In this document: positions 46,201 through 58,838 of the stretch, in pieces
Position numbering within the stretch: the stretch's first letter is position 1
Layout of the letters: each line of letters starts with the position of its first letter
Origin: Ashinkailepas kermadecensis
Lineage: Eukaryota; Arthropoda; Thecostraca; Neolepadidae
Length of the DNA: 64,000 nucleotides
Direction of reading: 5' to 3'
NCBI GenBank assembly: GCA_034440615.1
Contig: JAOTOM010004947.1
Location: 532,001 to 596,000, forward strand
The notes under the pieces: model-generated
The model's database searches: none
The model's input: only the letters and a program-made list of their open reading frames with translations
Told to the model about the DNA's origin: nothing
Position numbers and translations under genes: made by a program

Positions 46201-48772
46201 GTAGTTTCTATAGGAGTGCGGACGCCGCTCTACCCGCAAAATTGGCCGGTGTCGACGTTGAGTACTCGGTGTGAATGCTCCCTGCAGTGCACCTTGTCCA
46301 ATAAGGTCTGTAGATGTCGAGCAGAGGAGCTCAGAAAACACGCATCTGTGGCATAGTGCCTCAGTCGATCTGAATCATGGCAACTGACTCAAGAAGAAGG
46401 CACTGAGTTTGTACTACCTATATATGGCACAATGTCATGTACCGACTTCTAGAGAAAGACCTCTGTGTTCATTTCATTGTCTAAAGAAGCACAACAAGCC
46501 AGTGCGTTGTTGCATTTTATTAGATATTATTGTATGCGTAATACGATTCCTGCGACAGATAGGTAGCCAGTTCACAAATTGCTAAATATCGCTGAGCATG
46601 CGCGCAAGCCGATGCTGTATACTGTACAATGTATCACTTTACCGAGTTGGATGAGTTGCAACATCCCCGCATGGGTGTCTCAATACAGAATTTGACTTTG
46701 TCAAATGCCAGATCCACAGGCAACAACCAGTGCCATCACTCGCTCTTCGAGATCAAGCAGAAATAGCAGAGAGAAGAGCATCCTGGATTGTCAAAGCTGC
46801 TGCGATAGCATCCATCACTCCATTTTCCTTGCTGTTTCGACCATAGCACAGCCAATAAGACGGGTAGGGTAGCAATGCAGAAAATCCGTGAGATATCCAT
46901 TGTCTCTTGTGGTTATTTGCGACCCCCGCTTTTCAGTAAAAACAAAAATGAGCCAGTGGAAAGGGTCTTTCTGGCCTATTTGCGATCCACACTCAGGAAT
47001 GTATTCCCTGATTGGCGTTGGTGGCTCATCATCGCTTTGCGGACGGTTTTCAAGGGGCTTGTATGAAGATGGTTGAGTCCCCTTCCCTTCCCCCCTCATC
47101 TCCTCCAACATATATGCGAATGCAGTTAGGATATGAAGCGTGGCATCTAAATAGAGATCATTTATATCAAATGCTAGTCGCAGAATTGACATGTATCATA
47201 TGAGCATGTATCGTTGACCTTGTAAACCACGTCAGACAGTCGTCTCCGGTTGTTTGTCTAAACACGACACCCATGGGTTCGTCTGTTTGTACGAATGCCG
47301 AATGGCCTAATAAGTGTTACTTGGCATCAAGTTATTAGGAATTACTGCTTACATCGAATTGGTCATACCAGAATACCCATGATTCTCAAGGTCAGCCGAG
47401 GCATCTTGCTTCACTGATTTCAGCTTGCTTTGTGTTGTCTTTAGGCCATACACGTCACCAGGACCGTGTTCTCCGCTGTCAACAACCACATGCTGACCGG
47501 GAGCTACTGCAAAATATCGGTTTTCAATCCAGAGGTCCGCTTGAAACATTCGAAGCGTGGGCAGCGGTCCTGACATGAACTTATTAAAAAAAAGCATTAC
47601 TCCTCTTCCTGGCCTGATGTTTTGATGGACGTCCACTAACAGACGTCAAATTAGCGTGTCAAATAGCGCCATTTCGACGACCCTGTTTGGAAAATACGCT
47701 TGGTAATCCAAGGTCGGTTGACCTAGCCCCCTCCCCCTCGAAGAAGAGCGAGGGTTTATGGGAAGACTCTATATATGATGATTTCCCTATCATCATTTTC
47801 GTCGGATTTAAATACCTTCACATGAATGTGCTCAATGTATGTGAAGCTATGTATGTGCTGCTCTCAATGTATGTGAAGCAATGTACGTGTCCATTTCTCG
47901 CATGCAAAAATTAGTACTGTAAAAATTTGAACTTAATATTGCAGTCTCTATTAAGTTTGTTGGACAATTTCGCTCACTGCAAGGTCGAGCAATTCTTCAA
48001 CAACATGCTACGCATATTTTATGTAAATCGGTCCTTGTTTAAAGCAACAGCGCATACTCAACTGTAGCGGCCCATTTCCGTATTCCTCGCAACAATAGCC
48101 GAACTTTGACATCTCCTAACTCTGATGATGTCGAGTTTCGAGAACAATGAGTCCAATGTTCGGAATACTCGTCTCCATAAAATGCAATACAAACCGGGCG
48201 CAAGTTGAAGGGTTCCACTAAAGTCGATGATGCGAGCTCTTGGCGGTACGGCTGATTGGGGTCGGACTTCCTTCTCGATGTCTAGGTCATCTATCGCATC
48301 GTCTCTTCATTTTATCGCTTGTTTTTTGTTTGTATTTATAGTTCAAGTTCGTATAACAGACGTAAAGTGCGTAACCTCTTCCAATACGATTTTTTTAACA
48401 GGGCAACTGACAGTCTATATGAGCTTGGTGAGACTTGAGCTGATAACGCGGCAGACATAGGTCACAGTACCTCCCTGAAGGACTATCCTAACTTAGCCTA
48501 CCCAAAATACGGCATGCGGTCAAGCTACACAACTGAAAACAAACAAAAAAATGTGTTTATGGATTGAAGATATGGCAACGTGGATTATAGCGTAATACAT
48601 ATAAATATTATTCCGCCAATTTCTCATCCCATGCTCCCCAAAATATATATCCCCCTGTCTATCTATCCGCCTCTGCTAGTTTTTCAATAAACTAAATCAA
48701 CTCCCGGCAGCTATGGAATTTGCAGTTACCTGTCGCTATGAGCAAGACCGAAGCTGGAGCGGATCTGATCCC
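46201..48772. other. No gene recognised
   Basis: I see no domain, repeat or element end. The longest frames (125 codons minus, 46815-47192; 95 codons minus, 47349-47636) have no recognisable motif. The second has balanced, protein-like composition (LPTLRMFQADLWIENRYFAV) and could be an exon, but I see no supporting splice or start evidence. Confidence 0.35.
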
Positions 48773-49915
48773 CGAGTATGTCCGCCCGAATGGTACCCAA
48801 GTAACACGACTGGGTTCAGTCCGACCGTCAGCGCGAGCGGATCTGATGTGTTCCGCCGGTATGTCCGCCCGAATGGTACCCAAGTAACACGACTGGGTTC
48901 AGTCCGACCGTCAGCGCGAGCGGATCTGATGCCGCGTATGTCCGCCCGAATGGTACCCAAGTAACACGACTGGGTTCAGTCCGACCGTCAGCGCGAGCGG
49001 ATCTGATGCCGCGTATGTCCGCCCGAATGGTACCCAAGTAACACGACTGGGTTCAGTCCGACCGTCAGCGCGAGCGGATCTGATGCCGCGTATGTCCGCC
49101 CGAATGGTACCCAAGTAACACGACTGGGTTCAGTCCGACCGTCAGCGCGAGCGGATCTGATGCCGCGTATGTCCGCCCGAATGGTACCCAAGTAACACGA
49201 CTGGGTTCAGTCCGACCGTCAGCGCGAGCGGATCTGATGCCGCGTATGTCCGCCCGAATGGTACCCAAGTAACACGACTGGGTTCAGTCCGACCGTCAGC
49301 GCGAGCGGATCTGATGCCGCGTATGTCCGCCCGAATGGTACCCAAGTAACACGACTGGGTTCAGTCCGACCGTCAGCGCGAGCGGATCTGATGCCGCGTA
49401 TGTCCGCCCGAATGGTACCCAAGTAACACGACTGGGTTCAGTCCGACCGTCAGCGCGAGCGGATCTGATGCCGCGTATGTCCGCCCGAATGGTACCCAAG
49501 TAACACGACTGGGTTCAGTCCGACCGTCAGCGCGAGCGGATCTGATGCCGCGTATGTCCGCCCGAATGGTACCCAAGTAACACGACTGGGTTCAGTCCGA
49601 CCGTCAGCGCGAGCGGATCTGATGCCGCGTATGTCCGCCCGAATGGTACCCAAGTAACACGACTGGGTTCAGTCCGACCGTCAGCGCGAGCGGATCTGAT
49701 GCCGCGTATGTCCGCCCGAATGGTACCCAAGTAACACGACTGGGTTCAGTCCGACCGTCAGCGCGAGCGGATCTGATGCCGCGTATGTCCGCCCGAATGG
49801 TACCCAAGTAACACGACTGGGTTCAGTCCGACCGTCAGCGCGAGCGGATCTGATGCCGCGTATGTCCGCCCGAATAGTACCCAAGTAACACGACAGGGTT
49901 CAGTCCGACCGTCAC
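48773..49915. repeat. 77 bp satellite-like array, about 15 copies
   Basis: Each unit contains cccgaatggtacccaagtaa, cacgactgggttcagtccga, ccgtcagcgcgagcggatct and gatgccgcgtatgtccg. The period is exactly 77 bp across most of the array, and the inner copies look identical by eye. The first two copies differ at gccgcgtatg (ccccgagtatg, gtgttccgccggtatg) and the last has point changes. A 67-codon minus frame recurs once per unit and is not a gene. Confidence 0.97.
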
Positions 49916-50136
49916 GCTTCTCAGACCTGAATAACTTCAAGCTTACATCACTCCACGTCCTAATTCCTCCGGCCAGACGTAGACCTACTCTTTTAATATT
50001 ACTTGTTAGCACCGTTCACAGCCATATTTAATTTGAATCACTCGCGTTTTTGCTTACCGAAAGGTTTCATGGTGGAGTTTAGTCGCTGCCGGTTGGGCCG
50101 GCATCTGCTTGGCCCTCCGTCGCGGTCAGTCGCGGG

Positions 50137-50300
50137 TTGGTTTTGGTTATTGGTTTTACGACACGTCGACCGTTGAGTCATGTAGCGTCGCCAATCTCTC
50201 ACGCCGATTGGTCGCGGGCGAAGAGTAGCGACAGGCGAGACTCGAACCCACAACCTTTCGATTGTGAGACGAGCATCTTACCCCTAGACCACTCGTCCCC
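50137..50300 (-). mobile_element. tRNA-derived SINE with perfect 10 bp target duplication
   Basis: On the minus strand the head begins gggggacgagtggtctaggg, contains the A box tctaggggtaagatgctcg and the B box gtgggttcgagtctc. The body has ctactcttcgcccgcgacca and the tail has aaaaccaataaccaaaacc. CAGTCGCGGG directly flanks both ends (50127-50136 and 50301-50310). Length is 164 bp. The intact duplication shows a fairly recent insertion. Copies or relatives lie at 20314-20470 and perhaps 46015-46200. Confidence 0.88.
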
Positions 50301-50310
50301 CAGTCGCGGG

Positions 50311-52190
50311 GTTAAGTTAATGTTAAGTGAATGTTATGCCGGTGATGCCGACATTTGGGGCGCCATTTCCGCGTCTGGATCCTCTGATACCAGTCGGGCA
50401 CACATCACAAGTCTGAATGCACCCTGCCGCAATGCGAAACACGATTTACTTCATTTTGAAATTCACACACTGTCACGAAAATTGAACATGATACTGTGTG
50501 CTTTCACTAGTGGACAATACGGACACAGTTGTGGTCGATCTAGAAGTTCCCTGCCGCTGTACGGTTCTCCATCCTCGCATGCCTGCAGTAGGGGAGTATC
50601 ATAGTCGACCTCTTTCCCTCGCTCGTTCAGTGCGCCTAATAAGGTGATATGGTGATACATCGAACTGCAGTGTACGTTTATATTGGGCAACACGAATAGT
50701 ATCCAAGTTACTGTCACACAATAACACATTTTGGAATTCCTCATATTTTTCATTTCTGTGTTCCTTTTCACAATGGTTCGGTTGAGGTATTTTATGAGCG
50801 TTGTTGTTTTTGAGCATTTTTCAGCAATTGGTGTAGTTTTCTTGATATATATAGGTTTAATTAAGGACGATTCCACCAGTGCAATTATCATGAGCAGCAC
50901 GTACAGGTGATGCATCTGAAACTACTTAGGCAATGACACACATTTGTGGAAGCAGCACGTGTCCCGAGACAACGGTCGGGTCATGCATGGACGTCATTAA
51001 ACCACTGACGGCAGGAGCTGTGTGCTACCCGAATAGATGTATCATGACTAGCATCGGCCTCCGTGATGCCGCCATGGCTGGGAGACCCGAGGCGTGTGTG
51101 CATTATACGTGTATGTAATGTGTATGGAGCTAAAACCTGGCCCATTTGGTAATTAACACGTGCAGAGCAATGGAATGGACATCTATCACCTGCTTTGTTT
51201 GGATATCTTACTGAAAGATCGCCTTAGAACGCCGATATTTGCACACATGATGACTACATGTCACAACCTGTGCACTGGAACTTTCCTAATATTTATATTT
51301 TCGAGCTTATACTTTCGACTTTCGAGCCTAACAAGCAATCTTATTTCAAGTTGTCTCAAATCGATAATCACACTGGTCATCTAGCACTGATCGCAAATTG
51401 AAGTCTTCTACTTCAACTTCCATGTTCCGAAACTGGTCAACATCGACGTCTTGTGGTGTTTCTGGTGTGCTCGTGGTTACCTCAATACCAGCCTCATAGA
51501 AGAAACGTGGCCCTGGGCTCCTCTACGACGCACATATAAGGTCATTTAGCGTTGACACATTGTCCCGCTGAATGGTTGCTGGAAGGACAAAATATCAAAC
51601 AGCGAGCGAGGTTTAAGCCCGAGAGCCCTCGGCTTCGAAGATAAATCTCTACCCACAAGGCGACCGGATTATCCCAACACCTTTGATATGTTATAATTTC
51701 TGGGAGTGTCGGAATATTGCATCATCAAACCAGGCTGAGCCGGCCCGGAGCTTAGAATGGCTGATTTTGTCATGCTTATCACCACTGGCCACAAATCACT
51801 GATGTATATGATTTTCAACGCCACTTTATGGTTTTTCTCCTGATGCCCCATCAATATAAATGTTCGTTTTGCTAGTAATTTTAGCTTTCGGAACTTATGG
51901 GGGGGGGGGGAGATCCGCCCTACCTAATTGTGTGTTATATAGAATATATCAATCATGATATGATGGGGTAGTTGAACATATAGTGGAATGATGAACGCGA
52001 AATTATATATCAATTGAGAATGAAATGATTTCTGCGGATCGAAATATCATTGCACTATTTTTACAACCTATACCTATCTCTCCGACAATTTATGATGGGA
52101 TAAATTGCAGTGATCTAAAAATGAGACTATGCTACCAACAGGGCTAGAGATCTGTCGCCAAATCAGGGAGTTCAGGTTCTTCTTTCCATA
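50311..52190. other. No gene recognised; one G-tract
   Basis: No domain or tandem repeat is seen. Frames reach 150 codons (minus, 50463-50915) without recognisable motifs. A G-run of 12 nt lies at 51899-51910. Confidence 0.45.
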
Positions 52191-52199
52191 ATACATTTT

Positions 52200-52400
52200 C
52201 AGTTTCAACAGGGAAAATAAAAAATAAAAATATTAGCAGGGCACGAACCCAGGGTGTCCACCTCTCCCCCATCCCATCCAACCTGGGTCTCCAGCCATGA
52301 CTACAGGCAACTTGGTATGCGATTCCTCAATGACAAGGTTAGATCTCACCACCCAGGTAGGGGTGTAGGATCCTATTCAGTTTGGAGGACTCCAGCCCCC
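52200..52400 (-). mobile_element. Possible SINE fragment
   Basis: The minus strand has a B-box-like ctgggttcgtgccctgc followed directly by an A/T-rich tail (taatatttttattttttatt). No convincing A box is visible, so this could be a 5'-decayed SINE or chance. Confidence 0.3.
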
Positions 52401-52607
52401 CACCCCAACCCCACCCCTACCCTTAAAATTGCTTTAAAATGGCGATGGTCGGATCGGCCGCTAATGTGAACTTCTGCCGTAGATGCACGATAATATTATT
52501 ACCTAGGCCTCGACGTGGCAAATAACCATCTTGGCGTACAACATGATGATGGGCATGGCGTTGCGCAACAAACAAAAAACACAGAAGCGAAGAAAATTGC
52601 AGAGCAT

Positions 52608-52649
52608 GAACCACTTTGGCATGCATGACTATGCATGCCAAAGTGGTTC
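52608..52649. other. 19 bp perfect inverted repeat (hairpin)
   Basis: Arms gaaccactttggcatgcat (52608-52626) and atgcatgccaaagtggttc (52631-52649) are perfectly complementary around a 4 nt gact loop. Nothing next to it explains it. Confidence 0.9.
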
Positions 52650-54794
52650 GTTTCAAGACTCAGGCTTTATTCACCTGGAATGGCCCAAACTAATCATTTT
52701 GACAGAATGTGTACAGATATTAGTTTGGAAGAGGCAACATGTATCGGAGCAACAGCTTCGAAACAGCTTGGAATAGGCACACGAAACATTTGAGGGCGTG
52801 GTGCAATCGGGTCCTCCCGCACCGGAATGACTTAGGAGATTATCGCGTTCTCTGGCTTCTCGAAGCGAAGTGGGCTGACGTAGACGAACTCAAACGAGCA
52901 TGGCAAGATAGCGCGACCAGCACACCATCTCCATGCTTGGGTCATCGATCGACTTTTATAAATCAGGAGTCATCATTTTAAGCGAAGTCATATCATGACG
53001 CGCGTTACAGATGCTGGTCGACATGACGCATGAAAGCATCATTACACGTCAGGATGCCAATCACTTTTCGAACCAGTGCTATGAAATGGAGCAGAGAGGC
53101 CTATTTGAAACCGCACAGCTGTTTTGGTTAAAGTAAACAAAAAGAACAATACAACGGTTAGCGAGGAACATCAGGACTACCTTCGGGAGTCGCTCCATGG
53201 GCCAGGCCCTACTAAGATTATGGCATTTTGCCTTTTAGTTAATATACGATATAAATATAATATCAAATGTAAATATATATATATATATTTATACTTATAT
53301 ATATGTACATATATATATATATATACATGCTTCACTACAGATTGCTACTGGAAAGTTCATACATTTAAGATGCAGCAGACAGAATTCAGTATTCAAGTGT
53401 CGTGCTCGTAGTATCCCCACGAGATGAAAGAACGTCCAATGAAATGTGACGTCTTACGTCCATCGATCAGCTCGTACGTTCCGACGAGACAGGGGGCAAA
53501 GTCAGCCGGTTGTGGGAAGATTCCAATATGTAATGATCCAATCTAACGGTGTCTGGACGGCCATAAATTTCCGCGGCGCCGCAGAAGGCAGCAGCAGCAC
53601 GGCACGACATCCCAAGTGCATATCGGCTATTCCAATATATCCAGACCGAGGCGCACATCCCGGCAATCGATCACGATTTGGCGGAGTCTGGCAGAATACC
53701 GATCATAGACCCTCACGGGTGCATGACGGGATATTGCTGACGTAAAGGTAGACGCAGGCAGCGATCAGTAGGACGGCGTCAACTGTCACAACTGTCACAA
53801 CTACCACAACAGCAGGTGCGGGCCCACCGCAGCAGTGGATCATACCGCAGCGTCATGTGGGCGGACGGGCAGTGACGTCATGTGACAGAGATCGTACTTC
53901 CGATGTTGAGAAAGTAACACCCGTAATTTGTACATCCTCCATTGGGGATGAAGGTGGGTGGCGCCGGGGAGCCGGGACATTCGGGTTCCGTTATTTTTTT
54001 TTAAAGGAAGCTTATGGAGGGACCCCCATTGTCATAACCTACCCCCCACCCCTTCATGGGAATATCTACTCGGACTTACTTTACCCACTTGCTTTTGACC
54101 TAAGCGACCCAAATATTTTTGATGGTGCGTTGTAAGTCATTGTCACAGGTAAATGAACGCCATTTCTCTTGCGAACAAGACATTCGATGTTGGCAATTAG
54201 CCTAGCCTAAATTCCTAAAAATTCATCGGTAAAGGTAAAGCCTTTTGTATTATCCGTAGGTGGGGAGGGGGACATTTGGTGAGTGCGGAGGAATTTCACC
54301 CCACCCTTCACCAAACGCTCACTTAACATGCTATAAAGAAAACACTGAGGTCAGTTCTCCAGCCCTATGGGAGGCTACTACAGCCATAACCGGAGCGGTT
54401 GCCTCCACCCAATGGTCCCCACCGATGGCTGGCGCACCTCCCCTAGACCCACAGCTGGGAATCCACCACTGGCCCCGGCTGATGCACGCCGTACTGAACG
54501 GCACACCTGCCGGTGACGCCCGGTCTCGGAGAATCAGAGCACGCGCTTACTCGTCTGGGATATTTTGACTCGGGGGCCGTGTTCATTGGCTACTACAGGG
54601 TCATCATCACCACTCAGCCGACTCCGGCCCCCGCAGTAACGCTAAATCAATGGCGGAGGTCCTGTGAGACTGCAGGGGCCGCAGCTCCCGCAGCTAATAT
54701 GGTAACCGAGGCCCTGGATCAGGGTGTCAGTCCAGCAGATCACGGTGTCGCAGCGCACAAGTACGCGCCATTTGGTCGCTGTCCCACACGAGAT
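52650..54794. other. No gene recognised; AT microsatellite
   Basis: A TA-rich run lies at about 53273-53329. The remainder has no domain or tandem repeat I recognise. Confidence 0.45.
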
Positions 54795-55203
54795 CGCTGT
54801 CAGGAGCTGGAGATCACTGTCAGGAGCTGGATATCACTGTCAGGAGCTGGATATCACTGTCAGGAGCTGGAGATCACTGTCAGGAGCTGGAGATCATTGT
54901 AAGGAGCCGGAGATCATTGTCAGGATCTGGAGATCACTGTCAGGATCTGGAGATCGCTGTCAGGAGTTGGATATCACTGTCAGGAGCTGGAGATCACTGT
55001 CAGGAGGCTGGAGATCGCTGTCAGGAGCTGGATATCACTGTCAGGAGCTGGAGATCATTGTAAGGAGCTGGAGATCACTGTCAGGATCTGGAGATCGCTG
55101 TCAGGAGCTGGATATCACTGCCAGGAGCTGGAGATCATTGTAAGGAGCTGGAGATCATTGTAAGGAGCTGGAGATCACTGTCAGGATCTGGAGATCACTG
55201 TCA
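54795..55203. repeat. 20 bp minisatellite, about 20 copies
   Basis: The unit ctgtcaggagctggagatca repeats with gatatca, ggatctgg, cattgtaagg and similar variants. One unit has an extra g near 55005, which shifts the frame. Confidence 0.93.
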
Positions 55204-55919
55204 AAATACTTCTAGGGGAGCAGAATGGAGGGAAATCCGCATTTAAGGTATTTTAGGCGTAATGTTAGCTGGACACAATTGTCGGTAGGGACACATCCCA
55301 GCCTCATCTTCGTCTCCCATGGCCCTTGTAAAACATTGACTGCGCGACCCCACGTGTATCTGCGACCCTCAGCACCTGGAGCATGCCCGCACAACGCCGC
55401 GCCGGAGTGCTACAACATTGCGCCACAACACCGTACGCACCTGTACACGGGCTGCGGACGCGCTCCAGGCCACGGCGACGACGCCGCCCTCGGCACACAC
55501 CACGCCGTCGACGGCACCGACGGCCGACTGGTCGGCCGCCGCGAGACGCGTCGGACCGACGTCTGGGGGCCGCCGCCGGTCGGCTCCTTCCGTGTCCGCC
55601 CGACTCCCCACCCCCGGCTGACCTGGTTGTACTCTTGGTGTGAATAGCGAGGCGTCTACGCAGTTTGATGAGCCTATTTGAAGTGGATATTGTATGTATG
55701 TAGTGTCGTACTACTATTGTATGTATGTAGTATGTAGTATCGATAGGCTCTGCTGAGTCCGGCTTTCACTCCTGGATTCCGGAAAAATAAGGCATTTGAG
55801 TTGCACTTTTCATCAACGCTGGATTGCATGGAATATTTTTGACAGATCAATAGAAATTAGGAATTCACGCCAATCATTCTAATAATATTGAGGATGGGTT
55901 CAGTAATTTATATGTAATT
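55204..55919. other. GC-rich stretch, otherwise unassigned
   Basis: The part at about 55,360-55,620 is very rich in CpG (cgccgcg, gacgacgccg, gtcgacggc), with several open frames of up to 140 codons on both strands. None has a recognisable domain. A tgtatgtatgtag repeat follows near 55690. Confidence 0.4.
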
Positions 55920-55998
55920 ATATGATATGATTTCGTTATGATATGATTTCGTTACGATGTGATTTCGTTATGATATGATTTCGTTATGATATGATTTC
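55920..55998. repeat. 16 bp repeat, 5 copies
   Basis: The unit atgatatgatttcgtt repeats about five times with tacgatgtg variants. Confidence 0.9.
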
Positions 55999-56811
55999 GG
56001 TTAATATCAAGTAGCAAACAATTATGTGAAGATACATAATTATAGAACAGCCAAATTAGTTGTGAAGGTAAATTATATATTAGCGAAACCTAATTTTGTA
56101 TTATATTCAATTCAGGGTTAACATAATTATTAAGATCAGTTGATTATTACGTTAGATTATGTTACGTTAGATTACGTTATTATTATGTTAGATTATGTTT
56201 TTTCTTCAGGAGCGGCATTATTAGTCTCGCAGTGAAGGGTATTCGTGTAGAACGAGCGGTGGAGTGGAAACTACTTTCTAGGAACATGTGAGATCCAGCG
56301 AAAAACCTTTGGTGCCATTGGACGTGCAATGACATGATGCATATGTGGTCGGAAAAGACGTCCATCATTCGATCCAAAGGCTACACATGTAGTGCGTACG
56401 CCAGAAATGCTGCATGCACTGGTAGTTGACATAATCTATCATAGCCATACGTCTAGCATAGGATCGCGCCTTTGGAATGCACATTACTCTGCGGGCGAAA
56501 CTGACAATGCTATCTAGTGGCATGATGCTAGAGTGGAGTGGAAACTACTTTCTCGGAACATAGTGGCATTATTCCTGGTTAGTTACTGAGTTATTTTAGC
56601 TGAGTAGCGGATCGACTGCACACGTCATGCAGCACCGACAGAGGTGTGTCATTCAGAGGAGCAAGGTATGTCAGTCGACACGAGCTGCACATCACGCTGT
56701 CGAACGCTTTCTGTTTGCTATGCAAACAGGAATTTCGGATTGTCATTGACAATCCGACAATCACCCATGACAATCGGATCGGATTGTCATATTGTCGTCG
56801 GATCGTTATGT
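55999..56811. other. No gene recognised; short duplicated phrase
   Basis: The phrase gagtggaaactactttct occurs at about 56261 and 56533. There is also gttagattatgttacgttag-type repetition near 56150. No coding motif. Confidence 0.4.
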
Positions 56812-56901
56812 TATTAACACATTGCGTGTAAAGAAAATATACGACCTTCAATATACCAGGAGGTGCTGAGTTGACATCAAAAGTAACGATAAAGATTATA
56901 C

Positions 56902-56948
56902 TTTATTACTCAACGTTTCGGCCAGGGGCCATCGTCAGAAGTGATGAA
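56902..56948 (-). ncRNA. Hammerhead-like ribozyme motif, PLE copy D
   Basis: Core ctgacga, stem II ggcc-cct-ggcc, gaaac and acgt are kept. Stem I is ttcatcactt/gagtaataaa, with changes at its base and top relative to the other copies. Confidence 0.45.
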
Positions 56949-57221
56949 AAAAGCTCAAGCTTAAAAAATTGAAAAAAGCACGCGGGAAAAAAGCGTGCAA
57001 AAAGACACGTGGAATGCAGAAAGCCTCCTCAGTGGTGCAGACACTCACAGAAACTCCAAACCAGAAACAAACTATGTCAAGAAGGAATCCTCTGAGGAAG
57101 CCCGAGCCGATGGTCCATATACATATCGATGCATACACTCACGTACATATCTATATATGTATCTACATATATCCAATATAACGCGTCATACATACTATAT
57201 ATAATTTATGTTTATGTAATT

Positions 57222-57793
57222 TTATGTGATATACCAAGACGTCGTTTGCGTGTTTAGTTGCGGCCGTAGATTACGTATATGTAGAGATTCGAGGACCTTC
57301 AGATCAGCGTTGTCCCTGGCTGTTGCTAGAATTTCTACTTTGAAGTTTGTGTTAGTGTCGCTGTGTTCCATGTTAGAATGTTTGTCGATCATGTGTTCGC
57401 CTAAAGGTGTGTATGCTTTCCGAAGTCTGGCATCTCCCAAGTGCTCATTGTACCTATCCCTGATGCTACGTTTGGTTTCACCGACATAAAATGTTCCAAG
57501 ACAGCGATTGCACGTTATTTTGTAAACTACGTTTTCCGTGTGCATCTACCTTTGAGCCCGTTGATACAGGTGTGGCACGTTCTCCTACCAGCAGGGCATG
57601 GCGGCATTTCCAGGGCTGAGCGGACCAGGTAAGATTTCAGCGTAGGTCCGCTAGTCCAGGCTACCCTAACATGGTTTAGATGAGACGAACGGATGGCTGC
57701 GTTTACCTGTCGACATAGTTGGTCATCGACAAAAGGAAGTCTCATGTAAACATAGTTGGGATTGCTACCCGCTCGATGCCGCAATCTTCGCAA
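57222..57793 (-). pseudogene. PLE endonuclease region, copy D
   Basis: Two frames (57527-57793 and 57222-57545) cover NPNYVYMRLPFVDDQLCR, the Cys-rich linker and GIY-YIG with VVYKI and YVGET, ending TTSWYIT. A one-base deletion in the aaaaacg run near 57535 separates them. RT is missing. Confidence 0.85.
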
Positions 57794-57811
57794 GGCTCCG
57801 CTCGTGTCATC

Positions 57812-58503
57812 AGCAGCACGAGTCTCCTCCGATACTATTTCATGCGAGCGGAGCCTTGAGAAGATGACGACTCTTTTCCTGGAAAACGGATACCCAGCAC
57901 ATCGGGTACACTCCGCCGCTCGTGCTGTTCACCCTCACAACAGGAGTATAGGATAGGTGGGCAACGTCGGCATCGAGCGGGTAGCAATCCCAACTATGTT
58001 TACATGAGACTTCCTTTTGTCGATGACCAACTATGTTGACAGGTAAACGCAGCCATCTGTTCGTCTCATCTAAACCATGTTAGGGTAGCCTGGACTAGCG
58101 GACCTACGCTGAAATCTTACCTGGTCCGCTCAGCCCTGGAAATGCCGCCATGCCCTGCTGATAGGAGAACGTGCCACACCTGTATCAACGGGCTCAAAGG
58201 TAGATGCACACGGAAAAACGTAGTTTACAAAATAACGTGCAATCTCTGTCTTGGAACATTTTACGTCGGTGAAACCAAACGTAGCATCAGGGATAGGTAC
58301 AATGAGCACTTGGGAGATACCGACTTCGGAGAGCATACACACCTTTAGGCGAACACATGATCGACAAACATTCTAACATGGAACACAGCGACACTAACGC
58401 AAACTTCAAAGTAGAAATTCTAGCAACAGCCAGGGACAACCCTGATCTGAAGGTCCTCGAATATCTGCATATACGTAATCTACGGCCGCAACTAAACACG
58501 TAA
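57812..58503 (+). pseudogene. PLE endonuclease region, copy E
   Basis: The copy begins with AARVSSDTISCERSL and covers GYPAHRVHSAARAVHP, the linker and GIY-YIG (VVYKITCNLC, YVGETKRSIRDRYNEHL). It is broken by an indel near 57,951, a TGA where other copies have CGA near 58037, a deletion near 58,318 and a stop before the terminal NTQTTSWYIT. It is the most decayed copy. Confidence 0.85.
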
Positions 58504-58791
58504 ACGACGTCTTGGTATATCACATAAAATTACATAAACATAAATTATATATAGTATGTATGACGCGTTATATTGGATATATGTCTATATATGTGCGTGA
58601 GTGTATGCATCGATATGTATATGGATCATCGGCTCGAGCTTCCTCAGAGGATTCCTTCTTGACATAGTTTGTTTCTTGTTTGGAGTTCCTGTGAGTGTCT
58701 GCACCACTGAGGAGGCTTTTCTGCATTCTACGTGTCTTTTTGCACGCTTTATTCCCGCGTGCTTTCTCAATTGTTTAAGCTTGAGCTTTTT

Positions 58792-58838
58792 TTCGTCACT
58801 CCTGACGATGGCCCCTGGCCGAAACGTTGAGTAATACA
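58792..58838 (+). ncRNA. Hammerhead-like ribozyme motif, PLE copy E
   Basis: Core ctgacga, stem II ggcc-cct-ggcc, gaaac and acgt are kept. Stem I is ttcgtcactc/gagtaataca, weaker than in copies B and C. Confidence 0.45.

Noticed and set aside
47349..47636. A 95-codon minus-strand exon
   Set aside because: Composition is protein-like, but there is no known domain and no convincing splice or promoter signal; noted only as possible.
48828..49884. A series of identical 67-codon frames
   Set aside because: They are spaced 77 bp and overlap each other, so they only reflect the satellite unit.
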